Part shown: positions 21,604 to 26,959 of the stretch, piece by piece | Position numbering within the stretch: position 1 is the first letter of the stretch | Layout of the letters: each line of letters begins with the position of its first letter | Assembly: GCA_046484625.1 (NCBI GenBank) | Contig: JAWOIO010000011.1 | Coordinates: forward strand, 1 to 26,959 | Direction: 5' to 3' | DNA: 26,959 nucleotides | DNA from: DASUAO01 sp046484625 | GTDB lineage: Bacteria; Actinomycetota; Acidimicrobiia; IMCC26256; PALSA-555 | Position numbers and translations under genes: made by a program | The notes under the pieces: model-generated | Seen by the model: only the letters and a program-made list of their open reading frames with translations | Told to the model about the DNA's origin: nothing | The model's database searches: none

Positions 21604-22499
21604 CCGCGACGGTCGGGACCCAGGTGCCTGCACCGACGGTCGACGAGCTCCCGGTCGAGCGGAGCTTCCCGCCGCCCTGGATGCGGCGCGCCGGATCGCA
21701 GCTCCTCAACGTCTACGCGGTGCTCGGGTTCGTCTATCTGTTCGTGCCGATCTTCGTGATCGTCCTGTTCAGCTTCAACCAGCCCAAGGGCCGTTTCAAC
21801 ATTGTCTGGCACCAGTTCACCTTGGACAACTGGGCCGACCCCTTCGCGATCCCCGAGCTGGTCGACGCGTTCGTGCTCTCGCTGGAGGTCGCGGCCATCG
21901 CGACGGCGGCAGCCGTCGTGTTCGGGGGCCTGATCGCGCTCGCACTCACCCGGTACCGCTTCCGCGGCAGCGGCGCGGTGAACCTGCTGCTCGTCCTCCC
22001 GCTCACGACCCCCGAGATCGTCCTCGGTGCATCGCTCGCGACGCTCTTCATCGGGCTCGAGGCCCAACGCGGGTTCTGGACCGTGGTCATCGCGCACGCG
22101 ATGTTCTGCATCAGCTTCGTGGCGCTCACGGTGAAGGCCCGGCTGCGCGGCTTCGACTGGACGCTCGAGGACGCGGCGATGGACCTCGGGGCGGGTCCGA
22201 TGCGGACGTTCACCAAGGTCACGCTGCCGCTGATGCTCCCCGGGCTCATGGCTGCCGCGCTCCTCAGCTTCGCGTTGTCGATCGACGACTTCATCATCAC
22301 GACCTTCAACGCGGGCGACCAGATCACGTTCCCGCTCTACATCTTCGGGGCGCGCCAGCGGGCGATTCCGCCCCAGATCCAGGTGCTCTCGACGATGATC
22401 CTCCTGGTCAGCGTGCTGTTGCTGTTCGGAGGGACGATCTTCGGCCGGTTGCGCGATCGCTCGCTCACCACCGCAGCGAAGGGCAAGCCGACTCTGTGA
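21600..22499 (+). CDS. potC: Polyamine ABC transporter permease, PotC type
   Basis: This 299-residue permease has six predicted helices and begins with a cytoplasmic tail of about 35 residues. The EAA loop reads LEDAAMDLGAGPMRTFTKVT followed by LPLMLPG, and the downstream SFALSIDDFIITTFNAG is the classic PotC/PotI signature. It pairs with the PotB-type subunit to form the channel, and ATG 21600 overlaps that gene's stop. It is the last gene of potABCD (order A-D-B-C here). Its stop lies 30 bp from the convergent HIT gene stop; a small CCACG-T-CGTGG palindrome is in that gap. Confidence 0.94.
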   Translation: MTATVGTQVPAPTVDELPVERSFPPPWMRRAGSQLLNVYAVLGFVYLFVPIFVIVLFSFNQPKGRFNIVWHQFTLDNWADPFAIPELVDAFVLSLEVAAIATAAAVVFGGLIALALTRYRFRGSGAVNLLLVLPLTTPEIVLGASLATLFIGLEAQRGFWTVVIAHAMFCISFVALTVKARLRGFDWTLEDAAMDLGAGPMRTFTKVTLPLMLPGLMAAALLSFALSIDDFIITTFNAGDQITFPLYIFGARQRAIPPQIQVLSTMILLVSVLLLFGGTIFGRLRDRSLTTAAKGKPTL

Positions 22500-22529
22500 A
22501 GCCCGACGCGCCACGTCGTGGACGGGTGC

Positions 22530-22952
22530 TCAGTCGCTGACGCCGGGAGCCCCGGACGCCCGCAGGTCGCCGCGCAACCGTGCGGCCTCCTCGGCGAGCG
22601 CGTCGGGGCTGGCCGGCTGCGCGCGCACGAGGTGGAGGTCGCTCTCGCCGTGCACGAGCGGGATGACGTGCAGGTGCACGTGGGGGACCTCGAGCCCGGC
22701 GACGAGCAGGCCGACCTTGAGCGGCTCGTAGACGCGCTGCTGGGCCCGCGCGATCGTCTGGGCGACGACGGTGAGGTGGCCGGCGAGGTCGGGTTCGAGG
22801 TCGATCCAGTGGTCGACCTCGACGCGGGGTACGACGAGCGTGTGACCGGGCTGCACCGGTTCGATCGACAGGAACGCGACGCACTCGGGGTCGCGCCACA
22901 CGAACGTCCCGGGGATCTCCCCCTCGATGATGCGGGTGAACAGCGTCGGCAT
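22530..22952 (-). CDS. HIT family nucleotide hydrolase
   Basis: This 140-residue protein has the complete histidine-triad fold. It begins LFTRIIEGEIPGTFVWRD, has the nucleotide-contact block EPVQPGHTLVVPR (31-43), and ends with the catalytic triad HVHLHVIPL at 91-99. HIT proteins cleave nucleoside phosphoramidates or dinucleoside polyphosphates in the cytoplasm. The chosen ATG 22952 gives the normal family start (M-P-T-L-F-T-R-I-I-x-G-E-I-P). It is a single gene, divergent from the SDR remnant. Confidence 0.93.
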   Translation of the reverse strand: MPTLFTRIIEGEIPGTFVWRDPECVAFLSIEPVQPGHTLVVPRVEVDHWIDLEPDLAGHLTVVAQTIARAQQRVYEPLKVGLLVAGLEVPHVHLHVIPLVHGESDLHLVRAQPASPDALAEEAARLRGDLRASGAPGVSD

Positions 22953-23045
22953 CCGCAGCAGGCTACGCCGGGCACCGTCACGTCCGCCCACCCCCACGCC
23001 CGCGGTCAGGCGCGCCGTCGGGCGCGCCGATGGGTGCACGCTGGG

Positions 23046-23051
23046 TAGGGT
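23046..23051 (+). promoter_or_regulatory. -10 element of a leaderless promoter for the deleted SDR
   Basis: TAGGGT is followed by seven bases and GTG 23059, which is in frame with the SDR. This supports a GTG start 48 bp upstream of the first ATG (23107). Confidence 0.45.
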
Positions 23052-23058
23052 CGCCGCC

Positions 23059-23610
23059 GTGCCCGGTCCGCCGCACCCCGAGATCGACCGCGACGCCACC
23101 CGCGCCATGCACTCGGTCGAGGGCCGGGTGATCATCGTCACCGGCTCGGGCCAGCGCGTCGGGCGCGGGATGGCCAACCACCTCGCGAAGGCCGGCGCGA
23201 CCGTGGTGGTCGCCGAGTGGAACGCCGAGAAGATGCGGCGCACCTGCGACGAGCTCACCGCGATCGGCGCCCCGAACCTCGGAATCGAGATCGACATCTC
23301 CCGCCGCGACCAGATCGACCACATGGTGGAGCAGGTGATGGCCGCGCTCGGGAGGGTCGACGGGCGCACCGCGGCTCGGGAGTGGGCCGCCGATGGCATC
23401 GTCGTGAACACGATCGCCCCGGCCGCCGCCCCGCCGCGAGCGATCGGCAGCGAGCACTACGAGGAGTTCATGCGCACCTGCCCGACGGGACGCAACGGCG
23501 ATCCCGAGCTCGACATCGGGCCGATCGCACACTTCCTCTGCAGCGATGCGTGCCGCTACCTGACCGGGCACACGTTCATGGTCGACGGCGGCAACTTCCT
23601 CTGGTCGTGA
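23059..23610 (+). pseudogene. Short-chain dehydrogenase lacking its catalytic core (in-frame internal deletion)
   Basis: This 183-residue frame reads as an SDR with its middle missing. The N-terminal half is normal: GRVIIVTGSGQRVGRG with the TGxxxGxG cofactor motif, AGATVVVAEWN, then IDISRRDQIDHMVEQVMAAL-GRVD. At about 23358-23367 it jumps to GRTAAREWAADGIVVNTIAP, which in intact SDRs follows the catalytic YxxxK helix. The NNAG strand, the catalytic Ser and the Tyr/Lys pair, about 80 residues, are absent, yet the frame is kept and the C-terminus (DGGNFLWS) is intact. It cannot be a normal dehydrogenase: either a pseudogene, an assembly collapse, or a protein retained for another role. Its TGA overlaps the next gene's GTG, so translation through it may matter. 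It is typed pseudogene for the missing active site. Confidence 0.75.
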
Positions 23611-24191
23611 GCAGCACCAAGCGCCAGTGGGCCGACGCCGACTGGAACGAGGAGTGGCCGGTCGTCGGCGTGCGTCGCGGCGAACCGGAATCGTCGGCCG
23701 GTCGCGACGCTCTGGCTGCCGACGGGTTCGCCGTCGTCTTCGACGTCGATCCGATCGCGATCGATGCCGACACGCACCAGGCGCATCTCAACAACTCGGC
23801 CGCGGTGCGGATGTTCAACGAGCTGCGGGTCGCGTACGTGGCCGCGCACCTCGCGCCCGACTGGCCGCGCCATCTCCGACGCGGGGGGATGACGGTCGTG
23901 GTGCGCGACCTCCGGGTCGAGTACCAGAGCGAAGCGTCGATGGACGAGCGGTTCGTGGGCGCGACCCGGTGGGCGGCCCGGCGCGGGAAGTCGGGCCTGG
24001 TCGAGCAGCGTCTCGTGGAGCAGGCGACCGCTCGGCCGGTGGCACGGGCCTGGGTCGTCCAGCTCTACCTCGGGGCGACGGGCGCGGTGGGGCCCTTTCC
24101 CGACTGGTTCTGGGATCTCGTCGAGGCGACCGAGGGCGCCCCGGTCCCGATCATGGACGACGCCCGACGCCCGTGGGGGCCGCCAACATGA
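23607..24191 (+). CDS. Hotdog-fold thioesterase-like protein
   Basis: This 194-residue protein has a segment at about residues 45-75 (VDPIAIDADTHQAHLNNSAAV, then FNELRVAYVAAHL). It matches the active-site strand and central helix of 4-hydroxybenzoyl-CoA-type thioesterases, where D-x-x-x-H-x-N-N precedes the hotdog helix. Later strands include MTVVVRDLRVEY and ARAWVVQLYLG. It probably hydrolyses an acyl-CoA or acyl-ACP, but the substrate is unknown. GTG 23607 overlaps the SDR stop by 4 bp (GTGA), and no separate RBS is seen apart from upstream coding sequence. The gene seems complete. Confidence 0.68.
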   Translation: MSSTKRQWADADWNEEWPVVGVRRGEPESSAGRDALAADGFAVVFDVDPIAIDADTHQAHLNNSAAVRMFNELRVAYVAAHLAPDWPRHLRRGGMTVVVRDLRVEYQSEASMDERFVGATRWAARRGKSGLVEQRLVEQATARPVARAWVVQLYLGATGAVGPFPDWFWDLVEATEGAPVPIMDDARRPWGPPT

Positions 24192-24214
24192 GGGTGGCGG
24201 ACCTGACGGCACGC

Positions 24215-24229
24215 GCACCGTGCCGGTGC
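24215..24229. terminator. Small hairpin between convergent genes
   Basis: GCACCG-TGC-CGGTGC is a perfect 6-bp stem with a 3-nt loop in the 43-bp gap between the thioesterase-like stop (24191) and the convergent isomerase stop (24235). It could act in both directions, but lacks T-tracts. Confidence 0.4.
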
Positions 24230-24234
24230 CGGCA

Positions 24235-25041
24235 TCAGGCCCCCAGGTCGTCGAGCATCCGGCCCAACGTCGCGACGGCGCGGGTGCACGCGGCCTCGTA
24301 GCCCTCGTCGTCGATCCGAGGGCCGATGAGCTCGAGGTCGAACGCACCCGCGTACCCGGCCGCGAGGACCTGGCCGAGGATCCGCTCGAGGGGGATGTCG
24401 CCGTCGCCGGGAACCAGCCGGTTCGGTGTCGACAGCGTGCCGATCGCGAAGTCGCTGACCTGCACGACCCGGAACGTGTCGACGCCCGCGGTGATCGTCC
24501 CCGCCAGGTCACGCTCGGCCCAGCACGCGTTGGTCTCGACGCACACTCCGATGTCGAGGCGACGCGCGAGGTCGACGACGTCGGCGAGGGAGTGGACGAA
24601 CCCGACGTCGACGCGCAGCGAGTTCGTGTGCTCGAGCCCGAAGGGGATACCTCGCGAGCGGGCATCGTCGACCACGGGCTCGAGCGCGGCTTCGAGCGCG
24701 TCGGCGGCGTCCTCCCACGGCAGCTGGCGGGCCGGACCGGTGGTGAGGATCATGCACTCGGCCGACACGGCCTCGGCGGCGTCGAGCGCGGCGCGCACTC
24801 GGTCCTGCTGCGACGGCCACTGCTCCGGATCATCGAGCTGGAACGGTCCGAGCCCGATGAGGTTCGTGACCCGCACCCCGGCGTCGCGCAGGCGACGGGC
24901 GCCGGCGTCGATGCCGGCCGCCTCGAGCTTCGCGAGCGATGCGCCGATCGCGGCGATCCCCGCCCGCTCGTAGAACGCGAGGTCGTCGTCGAGGGACCAC
25001 TGGAAGGTGGAGATCGCCGAGAGCGAGACGCGGGGATGCAC
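24235..25041 (-). CDS. Sugar-phosphate isomerase/epimerase-like TIM barrel (xylose isomerase-like)
   Basis: This 268-residue AP-endonuclease-2/xylose-isomerase-like barrel begins VSLSAISTFQWSLDDDLAFYERAGI, the usual first strand and helix. Metal-site acids expected in this family can be placed at FGLEHTNSL (Glu), VQVSDF (Asp) and FDLELIGP (final Glu). Members isomerise or epimerise inositol or sugar derivatives, or dehydrate them; the substrate here is not evident. GTG 25041 is chosen since it precedes the first barrel strand by a few residues. It lies 10 bp after the SDR stop on the same strand, so the two are likely co-transcribed and might act in one sugar or polyol route. Confidence 0.82.
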   Translation of the reverse strand: MHPRVSLSAISTFQWSLDDDLAFYERAGIAAIGASLAKLEAAGIDAGARRLRDAGVRVTNLIGLGPFQLDDPEQWPSQQDRVRAALDAAEAVSAECMILTTGPARQLPWEDAADALEAALEPVVDDARSRGIPFGLEHTNSLRVDVGFVHSLADVVDLARRLDIGVCVETNACWAERDLAGTITAGVDTFRVVQVSDFAIGTLSTPNRLVPGDGDIPLERILGQVLAAGYAGAFDLELIGPRIDDEGYEAACTRAVATLGRMLDDLGA

Positions 25042-25051
25042 GGCGTGCCCG

Positions 25052-25825
25052 CTACCCCAGGGACGCAGCACGGGCGTTGCTGCCACCACCGTCGAGCTGG
25101 AGGTTGATGCCGGTGAGGAAGTCGGACTCGTGGCTCGCCAGGTAGACGGCAGCGTGGGCCACGTCGGAGGCCTCGCCGAGGCGGGTGAGGTGCATCGCCT
25201 CGAGGCGGGCCCGGCGCTCCGGCGAGAGGTCGGCGTCACGGCGCTCGTTGATGACGTAGCCCGGGCTGATCGTGTTCGCCCGGATCCCGTGGGCGGCTTC
25301 CTCGACCGCGAGGGCCCGGGTGAGCCCGTTGAGCCCGCTCTTGAGGGTCGCGTATCCCGAGAGGCCCCTGCTCGGCCGTTCGGCCTGGCGGGACGAGATG
25401 TTGACGATCGAGCCGTGGCCGGCGGTGGACATGTGCGGGAGCGCGGCGCGGCACAGCCACATCGGCGCGCTCAGGTTCACGCGCATCGCCGCCTCCCAGT
25501 ACGCGGTGGTCATGGCCCGGATCGTGGTGTCCTTCCCGCCGTCGGGGCTGGCGACGGCGTTGTTGACGAGCACGGTGAGCCCACCTGCCCACACGGCGAC
25601 CGCGTCCACGAGGTCCTCGCAGGCCCCCTCGTCGGCGAGGTCGGCCGGGAAGAACCGGGCCGTCCCCCCGGCGGCGGCGACCTGCTCGACCACCGCGGTG
25701 CCCCGTTCGGCGTCGCGTCCGTGGACCGCCACCACGGCGCCCTGGCGGGCGAACTCGATCGCGATCGCCCGGCCGATGCCCGACGTCGAGCCCGTCACCA
25801 GCGCGATCTCTCCCTGTAGACGCAC
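25052..25825 (-). CDS. Short-chain dehydrogenase/reductase (FabG-like)
   Basis: This 257-residue classical SDR has all key residues: TGSTSGIG (11-18), NNA (88-90), N117, catalytic S144 or S145 in NISSRQ, Y158 and K162 in GYATLKSG, and the C-terminal DGGGSN. It oxidises or reduces a hydroxyl/carbonyl with NAD(P)(H); ketoacyl, sugar or polyol substrates are all possible. GTG 25825 has AAGGGA upstream. It is first in a probable two-gene unit with the TIM-barrel protein. It provides a useful full-length comparison for the deleted SDR at 23059. Confidence 0.9.
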   Translation of the reverse strand: MRLQGEIALVTGSTSGIGRAIAIEFARQGAVVAVHGRDAERGTAVVEQVAAAGGTARFFPADLADEGACEDLVDAVAVWAGGLTVLVNNAVASPDGGKDTTIRAMTTAYWEAAMRVNLSAPMWLCRAALPHMSTAGHGSIVNISSRQAERPSRGLSGYATLKSGLNGLTRALAVEEAAHGIRANTISPGYVINERRDADLSPERRARLEAMHLTRLGEASDVAHAAVYLASHESDFLTGINLQLDGGGSNARAASLG

Positions 25826-26010
25826 CGATCCGTCCCTTCCTCTCCCGCCGGCGTCTGCCGCCGGCGGGGCCGAGCAGCGTCGCCGAGGCTAGCGGCGGGC
25901 GTGCAATCGCCGGTCCGGGCCACCGTTGTGGTCCGGAGGGTGCCCCGCCTACCCTGGGGTGGAACCCGGTCGTCCGTCCGTCCCTCCGTCGCGCCTGAGT
26001 GGTGTTGTTC
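25826..26010. other. Divergent intergenic region with short CGTC tetranucleotide tract
   Basis: This region lies between the minus-strand SDR and the plus-strand peptidase. A CGTC-type tandem tract is at 25971-25990. TACCCT at 25950-25955 is a possible -10 on the plus strand. No clear ribosome-binding site precedes ATG 26011, nor was any RNA gene seen. Confidence 0.4.
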
Positions 26011-26959
26011 ATGTGGTCCAGATCGATTGGTGTGATCGGTGTGGTCGTCGCTGTGGCCCTGAGCCCGGCGTTCGGCCCCTTCGGCGCGCCGGTCGGGGCC
26101 ACCCCCATCGACGACGCGAAGGCGACCGTCGCCGCCTCCCAGCAGGCGGCTGACGGGGCTGCCGCCCGGTACGAGGCCGCAGTGGAGGGACTGGAGGAGC
26201 TCGCCGCCCGGATCGAGGAGCTCCAGGGCCAGATCGCGACGGGCAAGGCCGAGGTCGCGACCCTCCGGGCGAGCGCACGGGAGCGGGCAGTCCGGGCGTA
26301 CGTCGGCCGCGATGCGCTCGGGCCCGGCACCTTCGTGCTGGACGACAGCGATCCCCTCGACCAGATCCGGCGCGACAAGCTCCTCGCCAAGACCAAGGCC
26401 CGCGAGGACGCCGACGCCCGCCGACTCCAGGTGCTCACCGAGGAGCTCGACCGTCAGCGGCTCGAACTGGAGCAACGGAAGCTCGAGCAGGAGGCCGTGG
26501 TCGCGGAGGTCGAGGTGGAGCAGGTCGCGGTCCAGGCCCAGCTCCAGGAGGCCCAGCGCGCGCTCGACGCCCTCGAGGAGCAGCTGCGCCAGGAGCTCGC
26601 GGCCGCAGCCGCCCGCGAAGCCGCCGCCGCGGCGGCGCGGGAGGCGAGTAGTCGCGCCGGGAACGGACGCGACTACTCGGGCAGCGTCGTCGCGACAGGG
26701 ATCGTGTGCCCGATCCGCGGTGCGCTGTCGTTCATCGACTCGTGGGGCTACCCGCGCCACCAGGGACCCCACAAGGGCGTGGACCTCATGGCCGCGTCGG
26801 GCACGCCGAACGTCGCGGTGGTCTCCGGAAACGTGACCTTCAAGCAGGGCGGCACGTCGGGGATGGGCGCCTACCTGCAGGGCGACGACGGCCACCTCTA
26901 CTACTACTTCCACCTCTCCGCCTACGAGGGCGGCCCCCGGCGCGTCGCACAGGGTGAGG
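26011..26959 (+). CDS. M23-family murein peptidase with long coiled coil (3' end outside window)
   Basis: The first 316 codons are seen; the frame is open at the window end. An N-terminal hydrophobic segment (IGVIGVVVAVALSPA, about 6-20) with A-x-A-like sites near 30 indicates export. Residues 33-215 are a charged, alanine-rich coiled coil split by a hinge near 100-120 (VGRDALGPGTFVLDD). The peptidase domain starts at about 230 (IVCPIRGALSFIDSWG) and has the first zinc motif H254-K-G-V-D258; the H-x-H motif would lie beyond the window. YYYFHLSAY fits the active-site histidine strand. The layout is like EnvC/RipC-type hydrolases or activators that partner FtsEX in cell division. ATG 26011 is the first start before the signal. 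Confidence 0.88.
   Translation, partial: MWSRSIGVIGVVVAVALSPAFGPFGAPVGATPIDDAKATVAASQQAADGAAARYEAAVEGLEELAARIEELQGQIATGKAEVATLRASARERAVRAYVGRDALGPGTFVLDDSDPLDQIRRDKLLAKTKAREDADARRLQVLTEELDRQRLELEQRKLEQEAVVAEVEVEQVAVQAQLQEAQRALDALEEQLRQELAAAAAREAAAAAAREASSRAGNGRDYSGSVVATGIVCPIRGALSFIDSWGYPRHQGPHKGVDLMAASGTPNVAVVSGNVTFKQGGTSGMGAYLQGDDGHLYYYFHLSAYEGGPRRVAQGE

Noticed and set aside
22511..22521. CCACG-T-CGTGG palindrome between potC and the HIT gene as a terminator
   Set aside because: A 5-bp stem with a 1-nt centre is too small to form a stable hairpin and such short palindromes are expected by chance in this GC range.
1..26959. tRNA, rRNA, riboswitch, transposase or phage genes
   Set aside because: No cloverleaf, rRNA-like block, transposase motif, long terminal inverted repeats or integrase was recognised while reading both strands; this is a by-eye search only.

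Overview
The window is high-GC DNA (roughly 70% by eye) with dense gene packing, many 4-bp ATGA/GTGA stop-start overlaps, GTG starts and several leaderless-looking promoters (a TANNNT-like -10 box 6-10 nt before a start codon). It is bacterial chromosomal DNA of actinobacterial character; Acidimicrobiia or a relative is my guess from protein flavour, not proven. No rRNA, tRNA, CRISPR array, insertion sequence or phage gene was seen.

The dominant theme is polyamine/omega-amine uptake and catabolism, in two blocks. The left block (347-6321) holds, on the minus strand, an Lrp/AsnC regulator, a class III omega-aminotransferase, alanine dehydrogenase and an aldehyde dehydrogenase. A PuuB-like FAD amine oxidase is divergent to these. 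The right block (15207-22499) holds a HemL-like class III aminotransferase and a gamma-aminobutyraldehyde-type dehydrogenase on the minus strand, and a divergent potABCD-type ABC importer on the plus strand. Gene content and arrangement resemble the polyamine-utilisation locus of Streptomyces, but no gamma-glutamylpolyamine synthetase (GlnA3/PuuA type) lies in the window. A 20-bp identical sequence sits in the divergent promoter region of each block. Its core, CGGAWTCCCTTGCG, recurs in three promoters with TTGCG placed as the -35 box, which ties the two blocks into one apparent regulon, plausibly under the local Lrp/AsnC protein.

Between the blocks lie a compact bioA-bioF-bioD operon (6309-9369), a coupled thiolase-like/DUF35/SDR cassette (9441-12015), a small decayed enoyl-CoA hydratase remnant (about 12035-12109), a conserved protein of unknown function (12208-13323) and a cation/proton antiporter with a C-terminal TrkA-N-like domain (13394-15190). 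To the right are a HIT hydrolase, an SDR that has lost its catalytic core, a hotdog thioesterase-like protein, a TIM-barrel isomerase/epimerase, an intact SDR and the 5' part of an M23 peptidase cut by the window end.

Three places show loss of coding sequence: the left edge (a DsbA-like fragment meeting an opposing fragment near position 125), the enoyl-CoA hydratase remnant, and the internally deleted SDR at 23059-23610. Short tandem repeats flank the aldehyde dehydrogenase at 347-1792 on both sides. These could reflect real genome erosion or assembly error.
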